In this document: one piece after another, positions 16,101-23,278 of the stretch
Layout: each line of letters begins with the position of its first letter
Numbering within the stretch: position 1 is the first letter of the stretch
Assembly (NCBI GenBank): GCA_021811085.1
Contig: JAJZPQ010000034.1
Location: 1-42,611, forward strand
Direction: 5' to 3'
DNA from: Pseudomonadota bacterium
Lineage (GTDB): Bacteria > Pseudomonadota > Gammaproteobacteria > Burkholderiales > SG8-39
DNA: 42,611 bases
Program-made: the position numbers and the translations under genes
Notes under the pieces: generated by a model
Database searches by the model: none
Told to the model about the DNA's origin: nothing
The model's input: the letters and a program-made list of their open reading frames with translations, nothing else

Positions 16101-16132
16101 GATAAATATGCCGCTCATTTCTGGAGCCTGAC

Positions 16133-16387
16133 ATGTCCGTTGGAACTATTGCGCTGCCAACCCGGCTTTCCCGGCGCATCGAGAAGCTCGCCCGCGAAGC
16201 CGGGCGGACGCCGGATGAAATGCTGAAATTCGTGATCCGAGACGGACTCGAATACTGCGAATATGCCGTCAAGGCCACCAACGAAGGACTGGCCGATCTC
16301 GATGCCGGCAGCAGCATTACGGCCGATGAGATGCGGGCGCACTTCGAAAAACGCCGGATAGCGCGCCGTGCCCGGAAAGCGGCTTGA
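16133..16387 (+). CDS. parD: ParD/CopG-type ribbon-helix-helix antitoxin
   Basis: 84 residues. The N-terminal ribbon-helix-helix is visible as 'SVGTIALPTRLSRRIEKLAR' (strand with alternating residues, first helix) and 'AGRTPDEMLKFVIRDGLEYC' (turn and second helix); this part dimerises and binds the operator. The charged C-terminal half (ITADEMRAHFEKRRIARRAR) is the segment that usually wraps the toxin. The gene overlaps the ParE toxin gene by 20 bases, typical for coupled toxin-antitoxin pairs. A TGGAGCC ten bases before the ATG is a fair ribosome site. Confidence 0.85.
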   Translation: MSVGTIALPTRLSRRIEKLAREAGRTPDEMLKFVIRDGLEYCEYAVKATNEGLADLDAGSSITADEMRAHFEKRRIARRARKAA

Positions 16388-16667
16388 GTACGCTGTTCGC
16401 TCCAGGCGCGATCTCGAAGCCATAGAGAAGTACCACCTCGAAGTTGCCGGGGATGTCGTCGCCGATCGCGTCATCGACGCCATTCAGTCCCAGGCCGAGA
16501 AGATCGCCACGCTTGGGCTGACGTTCCGGCCCGGTATCCGCCAGGGGACGCGCGAATGCGTGATGACCCGCTATCCCTACATTCTTGTCTATCGCATAAG
16601 CGCGCGCCGCGTCGAGCTCGCCCGGGTCGTTCATCAACGGGCGGAATACTTTCAGCGCGGGCGGTAA
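16368..16667 (+). CDS. parE: ParE-type toxin
   Basis: 99 residues from a GTG inside the end of parD. The RelE/ParE fold is recognised from 'YAVRSRRDLEAIEKYHLE' at the N-terminus, a helical middle (VVADRVIDAIQSQAEKIA), and the C-terminal strands 'TRYPYILVYRISARRVELAR' ending in 'VVHQRAEYFQ'. The last segment (VHxxR) is characteristic of ParE toxins, which attack DNA gyrase rather than ribosome-bound mRNA. It appears intact. About 130 bases after the stop, containing a stretch GGAATTCCGGACGGAATTTC and no gene, lead to the second thiolase remnant. Confidence 0.87.
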   Translation: MPGKRLEYAVRSRRDLEAIEKYHLEVAGDVVADRVIDAIQSQAEKIATLGLTFRPGIRQGTRECVMTRYPYILVYRISARRVELARVVHQRAEYFQRGR

Positions 16668-16797
16668 AGTTGCAGAGAAATGCGGTGGCGTGAGCGGGTA
16701 GAGTATGGAATTCCGGACGGAATTTCGGGTCAGAGTAAGCCCTCCGAACACATCTGCAATTGCCTGAAAAGCCAGAACTGGCGCGGCGCTGCAGTCT

Positions 16798-16886
16798 GCG
16801 ATGCGGCGTAAAACCTTGAGTGCAGCATGGCTACTATGTGCGTCGGTACCGGAATGGGGGCTGCCGGGATATTCGAACGCGTGTAA
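16798..16886 (+). pseudogene. Remnant of a thiolase 3' end (second)
   Basis: It starts AMRRKTL, then loses one base, and continues in the shifted frame as 'MATMCVGTGMGAAGIFERV' with a stop, matching the intact thiolase end 'MVTMCVGAGMGAAGIFERV'. The last 16 bases plus one (TTCGAACGCGTGTAAG at 16872-16887) are identical to 14943-14958 at the end of the intact gene. It follows the ParD/ParE pair and ends 93 bases before the glutathione S-transferase gene. The frameshift shows that it is not part of a working gene. Confidence 0.85.
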
Positions 16887-16979
16887 GCTGCAGCGGCGAC
16901 ATTCGATCGCTTATCAGGGGCCGTTTCGGTAAATCTGAACTGGCCTCTTTTCAATCGAATCCTACGGAAGGGAACACGC

Positions 16980-17588
16980 ATGAAACTCTACTATTCACCG
17001 GGCGCCTGCTCGATGGCGCCGCACATCGTCCTGCGCGAGGCGGGGTACAAGTTCGAGTCCGAGAAAGTCGACATCCCGAACAAGAAGACCGCGGGCGGCG
17101 ACGACTTCTGGAAGCTCAATCCCAAGGGCTACGTGCCCGTGCTTAAGCTCGATGACGGCCAGGTGCTGACCGAAGTCGGCGTGATCTGCCAATACCTCGC
17201 CGACCGGAAGCCGGAGTCGGGCCTCGCGCCGAAGTGCGGCACGATGCAGCGCTACCGTCTCATGGAAATGCTCAACTTCTGCGCCAGCGAAATCCACAAG
17301 CAGATCGGCGCGCTGTTCAACCCGAAGATGACCGCGGAAATGAAGGAAGTCCAGCTCGGCGTGATCGAGCGCCGCTTCAACGCGCTGGAGAAGCTGCTCG
17401 AAGGCAAGCAATATGCGATGGGCGACAAATTCAGCGTGGCCGACGCCTATCTGTACACCGTGCTCAACTGGACCGGCATGCACAAGATCGATCTCGGCAA
17501 GTGGCCGAACATCAAGGCCTTCATGGCCCGGGTCGGTTCCCGGCCGGCGGTGCAGGAAACGCTGAAAGCGGAAGGCTTGGTCAAGTAA
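16980..17588 (+). CDS. gstA: Beta-class glutathione S-transferase
   Basis: 202 residues, with ACGGAAGGGAAC before the ATG. N-terminal thioredoxin-like domain: 'MKLYYSPGACSMAPHIVLRE' with the beta-class active-site Cys10, then 'NPKGYVPVLKLDDGQVLTEV' (glutathione-binding cis-proline and the acidic residue after it). C-terminal helical domain: 'CASEIHKQIGALFNP' and 'FSVADAYLYTVLNW', the N-capping box of the GST fold. Length and motifs match E. coli GstA. It is a cytosolic dimer that conjugates or exchanges glutathione. It lies inside the toxin-antitoxin region, between the second thiolase remnant and the third toxin-antitoxin pair, and has no evident partner gene. Confidence 0.92.
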   Translation: MKLYYSPGACSMAPHIVLREAGYKFESEKVDIPNKKTAGGDDFWKLNPKGYVPVLKLDDGQVLTEVGVICQYLADRKPESGLAPKCGTMQRYRLMEMLNFCASEIHKQIGALFNPKMTAEMKEVQLGVIERRFNALEKLLEGKQYAMGDKFSVADAYLYTVLNWTGMHKIDLGKWPNIKAFMARVGSRPAVQETLKAEGLVK

Positions 17589-17677
17589 GACCCGTCGTTC
17601 CACCGTACGCGGCCATCACGCGCAGGCACTCGCCGGCGCGCGATGGGCGATCCTGACGCCTCCGTTCCGACGACAGC

Positions 17678-17932
17678 CTAGGCGAGCAGCTTATCGTAGT
17701 CAGCGTGGGTGCCGATCCAGAACCAGACAAACCCCTCAGCGCTCTTCACCGCCACTGCGCGATGGCTGCCTCCGACGCGCACGGACCAGAGACGCCCGAC
17801 TTTCTTGAAATGAAGCGATGGATACTGCGGATCGTGCTTGAGATGTTCGTAGGCTTGATCCGCGAGCTTGCGAACGTCCTCCGGCAACGACCGGTAACAA
17901 ACCCAGAAGTCCGGAGACGCATGATGCATCAA
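17678..17932 (-). CDS. RelE/ParE-superfamily toxin
   Basis: 84 residues. The fold is that of small RelE/ParE/HigB-like toxins: 'FWVCYRSLPEDVRKLADQAY' (first helix), 'PSLHFKKVGRLWSVRVGGSH' (strands with basic residues) and 'RAVAVKSAEGFVWFWIGTHA' then 'DYDKLL' at the end. This HxDYDKL ending is common in chromosomal toxins of this group. The start overlaps the antitoxin stop by four bases. Whether it cuts mRNA or acts on another target cannot be read from sequence. Confidence 0.8.
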   Translation of the reverse strand: MMHHASPDFWVCYRSLPEDVRKLADQAYEHLKHDPQYPSLHFKKVGRLWSVRVGGSHRAVAVKSAEGFVWFWIGTHADYDKLLA

Positions 17933-18129
17933 AGAGGTGTGGTCTTTCCGGCCGCGTGATCCCTAAGCGCCTTTTCCGCCAATACATCGAGTTTCCCGGC
18001 TGCAACATCGCGCTCGAGCTGCCGATCCCAAAGCGTCCAGTCGAATTCAAGAAACCACGCCCGAAGCTGCGCCACCTCTTCCGCCGACAGCGCCTTGATC
18101 TGTTGTTCGATCGACTCAACTTTGCTCAT
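17929..18129 (-). CDS. Small antitoxin partner of the RelE/ParE-like toxin
   Basis: 66 residues, with a strong ribosome site (GGAGG) before the ATG on the minus strand. 'VESIEQQIKALSAEEVAQLR' followed by 'AWFLEFDWTLWDRQLERDVA' and 'AGKLDVLAEKALRDHAAG' is a pattern I know from short antitoxins that precede RelE-like toxins. No recognisable HTH or ribbon-helix-helix is visible, so self-regulation is uncertain. It is the first gene of a two-gene minus-strand unit, convergent with the GST gene. Confidence 0.78.
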   Translation of the reverse strand: MSKVESIEQQIKALSAEEVAQLRAWFLEFDWTLWDRQLERDVAAGKLDVLAEKALRDHAAGKTTPL

Positions 18130-18691
18130 GGTCCTAACCTCCGAAATGTGAGTTTAGCACCGAGCATGTTCTGCCGGCTAGACAGAATGCCTTTCCGGTA
18201 GCTGGCGGCGTGCCGCCCTAGCTCGCGCTCTTTCCACCGCGCTGGCCGAAGCCACGAGAGCGGCGCGGCGCTACGAAAATGGACGGCATCTAAACGAAGC
18301 CATCGGCCTGGAACCCAATAGTGACGCGCGTTTCCAGGCAGGTGCGCCTCGCGCTCACTCGGCCAGGCGCAGGCCGCCACGCTTTACGATGCGGCTGTTA
18401 CCGGACGGTGTGCTGGTCCCTACCTGTCTCCTTACGACCCGTTGCGGTCAGTCGGCGTTTTGAAAAGCAGACGCCCAACAACGATTGACATTAGCGGCCG
18501 ATGGAGGCGAGGACGGCTGGGGGCGCTGGGTAGCCCAGTTAGTTTGTGGATGTGGTCACGCTAGCGGGCCGAGGGAACGACCTTGGCAGCTTCCAGCTGC
18601 TTCTTCTTTTACAAGATTTTGCACAACTTAATACACTGCTCCACTTTTTAGGCGTAGGTTAACGCATTGACATACGAAACGAGTCCACATC
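18130..18691. other. Gene-poor spacer with no supported gene
   Basis: No convincing coding region is present. An open frame at 18126-18380 on the minus strand lacks any family resemblance and has arginine/tryptophan-rich composition typical of a chance frame in GC-rich DNA. The first ~40 bases hold the promoter and leader of the antitoxin gene. From about 18590 the DNA becomes visibly less GC-rich (for example CTTCTTCTTTTACAAGATTTTG), consistent with imported or decaying sequence. Confidence 0.5.
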
Positions 18692-19036
18692 GTGTATCCA
18701 GATAACATCCTCGTTTGGCCGGACGGTTTTTGGTGTTTTCGGGAAGAATTCTGCGCGGAATTCCTGCGCGATAACAATTACCGCGTAGTCGAGCACAGCA
18801 CCGACGAATGGTTACGGATACTTTCAAAGCGCCCTCAATCCCAACGCCTTAGCCCCCCCCCAAACTCGATAAAAATTTGCATTAAGGAGCCGAATAATTT
18901 TGGTTATGTGAACCGGGGGCTACTTTCCGATTGCTGCTGTCGACGCCCCGGGCCTCCGGCCGGCGTCCGCTATGGGGCGAGAGCGCGAATGGCCGGTTAT
19001 GGCCGATTGCAGCCGCCGCGTTCTTGCGCTCGGTAA
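18692..19036 (+). CDS. Small hypothetical protein, probably with a degraded 3' half
   Basis: 114 residues from a GTG. The first ~48 residues, beginning MYPDNILVWPDGFWCFREEF and continuing 'EFLRDNNYRVVEHSTDEWLR', are well composed and resemble short uncharacterised proteins seen on plasmids and in accessory regions. After a run of nine C at about 18853-18861 the translation turns into proline/arginine/cysteine-rich sequence of the kind read from non-coding GC-rich DNA. I suspect that the real gene ended earlier and that a frameshift in the C-tract or decay extended it. The local base composition is less GC-rich than that of neighbouring genes, suggesting transfer. No function is proposed. Confidence 0.4.
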   Translation: MYPDNILVWPDGFWCFREEFCAEFLRDNNYRVVEHSTDEWLRILSKRPQSQRLSPPPNSIKICIKEPNNFGYVNRGLLSDCCCRRPGPPAGVRYGARARMAGYGRLQPPRSCAR

Positions 19037-19146
19037 GAGATCATCACCCGATGAGGTACGAAGCCGGCTTGTGGCGTGTAGCCAATTAGACGAGACGGTG
19101 CACGCGCTCGATCACTCGTTGAAGGCGGCGAGCAGGGCGACTGCGG

Positions 19147-19887
19147 TCACGCCCGCGCCGCAATCGCGTGGTTGGACACGACTTCCAGCACGCGCTTGCC
19201 GCCGGTGGCGAACACCTCGGTCCTGACCACGGCGACGTTGCGGCCTTTTTGCAGCACGGTCGAGCGCGACCGCAGCGCCTTGCCCAGGCCGGGACTGATG
19301 AACCAGGCGCTGGCGGCGGTGAGCAGGGGATGATGCGGAACCGCGCCGATCGCGGTCGCGAGCGCCGCGTACAGCAGCAGGCCGCCTTGCACGTGACCGA
19401 CGCGGTTTCCCACGTGCGTGCCGACGGCAAGGCGTGAGGCCGCGCCGCGCGGCGTGTGCCGCACGGCAGGCTGCCACAGATTGCGCAGGAAACCGCCGTG
19501 GGGCGCGGCGCGCAGCGCCTGCCTGACGCGGCGCATGACGCTTTTCTCCAGTGCATCAAGTTGTGCGGGCGCAAGCGCCGGAACGATCGCGGCCTGCTTG
19601 CGCTCCCACGGCAAAGGATCGAGCGCGCGTCCTTCGGGTGCCGGCGGTGAAACCCAGATGCCCGATATGCGCGCGACCTCGGCGCCCGCGGCGCGGATGG
19701 TCCCGGCGGTTGCCGCCTGCGCCAGCGCCGTATGCGGCGAGAAGCCATCCGATTTCGCCTCGGCGCGCAACAGCCCGCGCGCCGGCGCCCCGGTGAATTC
19801 GATGCGCAAAGCCAGCGTCGCCGTGCGCGCGCTCGGATCGATCTCCATATCGTCGGCTGGGTTCATCATGGCGCGCAATTGTCTCAT
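19147..19887 (-). CDS. Hotdog-fold thioesterase-like protein (PaaI type)
   Basis: 246 residues from the ATG at 19887; ATGs at 19869 and 19866 are alternatives, and none has a strong ribosome site. The C-terminal part 'VGHVQGGLLLYAALATAIGA', then 'ASAWFISPGLGKALRSRSTV' and 'VLQKGRNVAVVRTEVF' is a PaaI-like hotdog domain (the helix after H-x-Q-GG packs on the sheet). The N-terminal ~95 residues also read as a degenerate hotdog half, so it may be a double-hotdog protein. Such proteins hydrolyse acyl-CoA esters; the substrate is unknown. It is the last gene behind ubiU-ubiV-ubiT, 68 bases after ubiT, and may be cotranscribed with them. Frames reading further upstream overlap ubiT and are rejected. 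Confidence 0.7.
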   Translation of the reverse strand: MRQLRAMMNPADDMEIDPSARTATLALRIEFTGAPARGLLRAEAKSDGFSPHTALAQAATAGTIRAAGAEVARISGIWVSPPAPEGRALDPLPWERKQAAIVPALAPAQLDALEKSVMRRVRQALRAAPHGGFLRNLWQPAVRHTPRGAASRLAVGTHVGNRVGHVQGGLLLYAALATAIGAVPHHPLLTAASAWFISPGLGKALRSRSTVLQKGRNVAVVRTEVFATGGKRVLEVVSNHAIAARA

Positions 19888-19955
19888 GAAGCCGCGGCCG
19901 CCTGACCACGGGGCGCGCGGGCCGCGCGTTGCGGGAATTCGCCGGCGAAAGGATG

Positions 19956-20453
19956 TCAGGGATTGGGCTTGTGGCGCGTGCCGCGCTTCTCGGCGAAGCT
20001 GCGCAGTCTGTCGATCGCGGCGCCGAGGGGACCGGGCATGTGGCTCCAGTCGATTGCATCCAGCGTGTTCTTGACCAGCAGCCCGAGCTCTGTATCGCCG
20101 TCGATCGTGAGCCGGCGGGAGAAGAACAGCGTATCCGGATCTTCCATGCGGCGCGCGAGGCGATAGAAATCCCAGGCGCAGGCGCTGATCGTGACCTCGG
20201 GCTCCGCGCGCAGCACCGGCAGGAACCCAATCGACGTTAGGCTGATGCGGCCATCGAGGCCGGCGTCGCTCACCTGAATGGAAACGATGCGGCCCATCAG
20301 GCGCTGTTTCGTGTCGGCATCGAGCGTAGGCAGAAACAAGAGATTCAGGCCTGCGCACAGCACGGTCGACGGCGGCCATTGCGGCAGACGGCCGATCACG
20401 CTCGCGAACAGGGACGGCAGCTGCGGCGCCGGTTGTGTGGCGTTCGCGCTCAC
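19956..20453 (-). CDS. ubiT: UbiT, SCP2-domain accessory factor of O2-independent ubiquinone synthesis
   Basis: 165 residues from a GTG at 20453 whose bases overlap the ubiV stop (GTGA). A longer frame from 20486 is possible, but this coupling and the position favour the GTG. The SCP2 lipid-binding domain covers most of the protein: 'LNLLFLPTLDADTKQRLMGR', 'SVTDAGLDGRISLTSIGFLP'-like strands and 'FFSRRLTIDGDTELGLLVKN', then 'DWSHMPGPLGAAIDRLRSFA'. UbiT binds polyprenyl intermediates and works with the hydroxylase pair UbiU/UbiV when oxygen is absent. Its place right behind ubiV and ubiU confirms the call. Confidence 0.9.
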   Translation of the reverse strand: MSANATQPAPQLPSLFASVIGRLPQWPPSTVLCAGLNLLFLPTLDADTKQRLMGRIVSIQVSDAGLDGRISLTSIGFLPVLRAEPEVTISACAWDFYRLARRMEDPDTLFFSRRLTIDGDTELGLLVKNTLDAIDWSHMPGPLGAAIDRLRSFAEKRGTRHKPNP

Positions 20454-21322
20454 GTCCGGTATTCCATGCCGGGCGCGCCGTACCAATAGCCGTTGCAGGG
20501 CGGTGCGACGCGCAGGCCGTCGAGCGGGGCGCCGGGGCGCCCGGCGCAGCGCTCGCGGAAACTCTCGATGATAGGCAGCATGTTTTTCGACTGCGGCGAC
20601 AGGCGCACTACGTCGACCTCGAGACCGCGCAGTTCTTCGAGCGACTCCGACAGGTCGTACACCAGCGCCGACTGGGTCTGGATGCCGTTCAAGGTCAGGA
20701 ATTCATCTTTGTCGCGCGTGCGCAGCGCGAGTCCGTCGGCGTCATCGAGACAGCGGAACTGGCAATCGTCCTTGGGCAGGTTGTGGTGGCGCGCGGTGAA
20801 GCAGCGCGCCGAGAACGCAAGCGGCATGCGGCCATAGGCGAATACTTCGGTCTGCATGCCGGCAGGGCGCGCCGCCTGCAGTTCGCGCAAGGTGTCGCAC
20901 GAGAGTTCCAGCGGCAGCACGAAGCGCGTCGCGCCGAGTTCGGCGAACCAGGCCAGTGTTTCGTTGTTGTAGACGTTCAGATGCGGCCCGGCGACGAAGG
21001 GCACGCGGCCGCTGAGCAGGCGCACGGCGCCCATTTCGTTGGCCTCGACGGTGAAATCGCCGTTCGCGGCGATGCGGCGCAGCGCCTTCAGGTCGGATTC
21101 CGACTCGATCAAGGCCTGCGAGGACAGCACCACCTGCTTGCCGCTGGCGCTCAAGTCGCGCGCAAGCCCGAGCCAGTCGTCCTGGCGCAAGTTGTGGCGG
21201 CGCGAACACACGACTTCGCCGAGGTAGACGATGTCGACGCCGGAGTCCGCGATGCCGGCGTAGAATTCCAGCAGCGCCTCGCGCGTCCAGTAATACAGCA
21301 CCGGGCCCAGGCTGAGTTTCAT
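20450..21322 (-). CDS. ubiV: UbiV, Fe-S U32-family protein of O2-independent ubiquinone synthesis
   Basis: 290 residues of the peptidase U32 family. The four cysteines that hold the 4Fe-4S cluster are present at the E. coli UbiV spacing: Cys39 (GEVVCSRRHN), then Cys174, Cys187 and Cys191 (SARCFTARHHNLPKDDCQFR plus C), that is C-x12-C-x3-C. UbiU and UbiV form a complex that hydroxylates the ubiquinone ring without O2, using prephenate as the oxygen donor in E. coli. The gene follows ubiU on the same strand but after a 120-base spacer occupied by a palindromic repeat, and overlaps ubiT by four bases. Confidence 0.95.
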   Translation of the reverse strand: MKLSLGPVLYYWTREALLEFYAGIADSGVDIVYLGEVVCSRRHNLRQDDWLGLARDLSASGKQVVLSSQALIESESDLKALRRIAANGDFTVEANEMGAVRLLSGRVPFVAGPHLNVYNNETLAWFAELGATRFVLPLELSCDTLRELQAARPAGMQTEVFAYGRMPLAFSARCFTARHHNLPKDDCQFRCLDDADGLALRTRDKDEFLTLNGIQTQSALVYDLSESLEELRGLEVDVVRLSPQSKNMLPIIESFRERCAGRPGAPLDGLRVAPPCNGYWYGAPGMEYRT

Positions 21323-21335
21323 TTCTTACCCAAAA

Positions 21336-21416
21336 TGTCATTCCGAGGGCTTGGCCCGAGGAATCTGCTGTTCATAAGGCTGCAAAAGCAGATCCCTCGC
21401 TGGGCTCGGGATGACA
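21336..21416. repeat. REP-like palindromic repeat between ubiU and ubiV
   Basis: An imperfect long palindrome. The left arm begins TGTCATTCCGAGGGC and reads on to AATCTGCT; the right arm is AGCAGATCCCTCGCTGGGCT followed by CGGGATGACA. Arms of about 30 bases can pair with a few mismatches around a loop near 21371-21386. The form resembles the dispersed 'GTCATTCCGAG...AATCTGC' repeats known from many proteobacterial genomes. It is unrelated in sequence to the four-hairpin elements elsewhere in the window. Confidence 0.8.
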
Positions 21417-21442
21417 GAACCAAGATAGTGCTCATGGTCTGA

Positions 21443-22447
21443 TCATTTCCATTTCCGGTGATAGGCGCCGAGCGTGTGCTGCTGGCCTTCGGCGACGCGC
21501 GCGAGGCCGCTGGCCCAGTCGGGCTGGATCGAAAAGCGCTCCGGGTTCTTCGCGTAGCTGTCGATTGCCTCGCGCCAGATGCGCGTTACTGCGGCGACAT
21601 AGGCCGGGCTGCGCTGGCGGCCTTCGATCTTGATCGCCGCGACGCCGATCTTCGCCAATTCCGGCAGCAGCGCCATCGCGTTGAGGCTGGAAGGCTCTTC
21701 GATCGCGTAATAGGTTTCGTCCTCGACGTCGAAGCGGCCTTTGCACAAGGTAGGGTAGCCGGCGTTCTCGCCCGCTGCGAAGCGGTCGATCAGGATGCCG
21801 TTCAGCCGCGCGTCCAGGGTGTCGCCGTGCTTTTCCCAACGCACCGCCTTGGCCGGAGAGCATACGCCGCGCGTATTCGGCGATTCGCCGGTGACATACG
21901 ATGAAAGCGCGCAGCGCCCCTCGACCATCACGCACAGGCTGCCGAAGCCGAACACCTCGATCGGCACCGGCGTGTTCTTGATCACGTCCGCGACCTGGGC
22001 GAGCGAGAGCACGCGCGGCAGCACCGCGCGCGAGATGCCGAAGTGCTCATGGTAGAAGTTGATCGCCTCGTAATTGGTGGCCGAGGTCTGCACCGACAGG
22101 TGCAGACGCAGTTGCGGATGGCGCTGGGCGGCGTAGCGCATGAGGCCGGCATCGGCGAGGATCACCGCATCGATGCCGAGGCTGGCGGCCTCGTCGATGG
22201 CGCGCTGCCAGCGCGGCGCGGCGTTTCCTTGCGGGAAAGTATTGATCGCGAGCAGCATTTTCGCGCCGGCGGCGTGGGCATAGCGCAGGCCTTCGCTCGC
22301 GCTCTTGGCGTCGAAATTGAGGCCCGCGAAATTGCGTGCGTTGGTTTCGTCCTTGAGGCCCATGTAAACCCAGTCCGCGCCGTTGTCCACGGCGGTCTTG
22401 AGCGAGGGCAGGTTGCCGGCGGGGCAGACCAGTTCAGGGATGGGCAT
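21443..22447 (-). CDS. ubiU: UbiU, Fe-S U32-family protein of O2-independent ubiquinone synthesis
   Basis: 334 residues from the ATG at 22447 (MPIPELVCPAGNLPSLKTAV); a frame from 22516 would add 23 unrelated basic residues. The U32 signature is seen at 'RVLSLAQVADV' to 'GESPNTRGVCSPAK'. The 4Fe-4S cysteines are at 172, 179, 196 and 235 (GSLCVMVEGRCAL, NTRGVCSP, YPTLCKGRFD), with gaps of 7, 17 and 39, exactly those of E. coli UbiU (169, 176, 193, 232). It works with UbiV as the O2-independent ring hydroxylase. It is the first gene of the minus-strand ubiU-ubiV-ubiT unit and has an FNR-type promoter in front. Confidence 0.95.
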   Translation of the reverse strand: MPIPELVCPAGNLPSLKTAVDNGADWVYMGLKDETNARNFAGLNFDAKSASEGLRYAHAAGAKMLLAINTFPQGNAAPRWQRAIDEAASLGIDAVILADAGLMRYAAQRHPQLRLHLSVQTSATNYEAINFYHEHFGISRAVLPRVLSLAQVADVIKNTPVPIEVFGFGSLCVMVEGRCALSSYVTGESPNTRGVCSPAKAVRWEKHGDTLDARLNGILIDRFAAGENAGYPTLCKGRFDVEDETYYAIEEPSSLNAMALLPELAKIGVAAIKIEGRQRSPAYVAAVTRIWREAIDSYAKNPERFSIQPDWASGLARVAEGQQHTLGAYHRKWK

Positions 22448-22502
22448 GAGCGGCTTAAATCTGGCGCGGGCGCGCAGGGTTTTTGGCTTGCATAGGGTGA
22501 GT

Positions 22503-22544
22503 ACTGTAGAGGGCATGCGCGGGGCGGGCTTTGATCTGGGTCAA
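22503..22544 (-). promoter_or_regulatory. Class II FNR/ANR-dependent promoter of ubiU
   Basis: The FNR box TTGATCTGGGTCAA lies at 22531-22544 (TTGAT-N4-GTCAA, one mismatch to consensus). On the minus strand a -10 hexamer TACAGT lies at 22508-22503, with its centre 32 bases from the box centre, the spacing expected when FNR sits at -41.5. Transcription would start about 50 bases before the ubiU ATG. Anaerobic control fits an O2-independent quinone pathway. The box is nearly symmetric and could also influence the divergent DUF1415 gene. Confidence 0.75.
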
Positions 22545-22613
22545 ATTATCCGGGGCGGATTTGCCGCATTCAGACTGGGTAAACCTGTACCCGGATGGGT
22601 GAGACAATGCGCT

Positions 22614-23195
22614 GTGAGGAAATCCCTGCGCTTGGTCCAAGAACCGCTCGTTTCCGCCCCCGACGAGGAGCTGGTCGCCGCGACGCGGACCTGGCTGGAG
22701 CGTGCCGTGATCGGCCTCAACCTGTGCCCGTTCGCCAAGGCGGTTCACCTGAAGAACCAGATTCGCTATGCGGTCAGCGCCGCGCAAACGCCCGAGGACT
22801 TGCTGGCCGATCTCATCGCCGAACTGCAGCTGCTGCAGGCGGCCGATCCGTCCACAATCGAAACCACGCTGCTGCTGCATCCGCGCGTGCTCGGCGATTT
22901 CCTCGACTATAACGATTTTCTCGAGCTGGCCGACGCTGCCGTCGCGGGCGAGGAGCTGGAGGGCGTGATCCAGGTCGCGAGCTTTCATCCGCAGTACCAG
23001 TTTGCCGGCACCCAGCCGGAAGACATCGACAACTACAGCAACCGCTCGCCCTATCCTATGCTGCACCTGCTGCGCGAGGCGAGCATAGACCGCGCCGTGG
23101 CGGCATTTCCCGATGCCGGACGGATATTCGAGCGCAACATCGAGACTCTGCGCCGCCTCGGCCACGCGGGCTGGCGCCGCCTCTGGCTGGATTAG
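22614..23195 (+). CDS. DUF1415 family protein
   Basis: 193 residues from a GTG at 22614; the exact start is uncertain because no ribosome site stands out. The family is recognised from 'WLERAVIGLNLCPFAKAVHL', 'TTLLLHPRVLGDFLDYNDFL' and 'VASFHPQYQFAGTQPEDIDN' followed by 'YSNRSPYPMLHLLREASID'. DUF1415 proteins are widespread in proteobacteria and have no established function. The conserved Cys in NLCPFA and His in SFHPQYQF may be functional. There is no signal peptide. It is divergent from ubiU and followed by a small conserved gene. Confidence 0.87.
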   Translation: MRKSLRLVQEPLVSAPDEELVAATRTWLERAVIGLNLCPFAKAVHLKNQIRYAVSAAQTPEDLLADLIAELQLLQAADPSTIETTLLLHPRVLGDFLDYNDFLELADAAVAGEELEGVIQVASFHPQYQFAGTQPEDIDNYSNRSPYPMLHLLREASIDRAVAAFPDAGRIFERNIETLRRLGHAGWRRLWLD

Positions 23196-23278
23196 GCATA
23201 GCGCGCGGCATTCATCACAGCGCAATGCCCCAGGACTGCGTAGAATGCGGCGCTTTGCTTCAATGGGGAATCGCATAC

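Noticed and set aside
16668-16797. Transposon end near GGGTCAGAGTAA behind the ParE gene
   Set aside because: The motif recalls the ends of some REP-associated transposase units, but no transposase fragment or second end was found, so it is not annotated.
18126-18380. 84-residue minus-strand frame behind the third antitoxin gene
   Set aside because: No ribosome site, Arg/Trp-rich chance composition, no domain; it overlaps the antitoxin leader.
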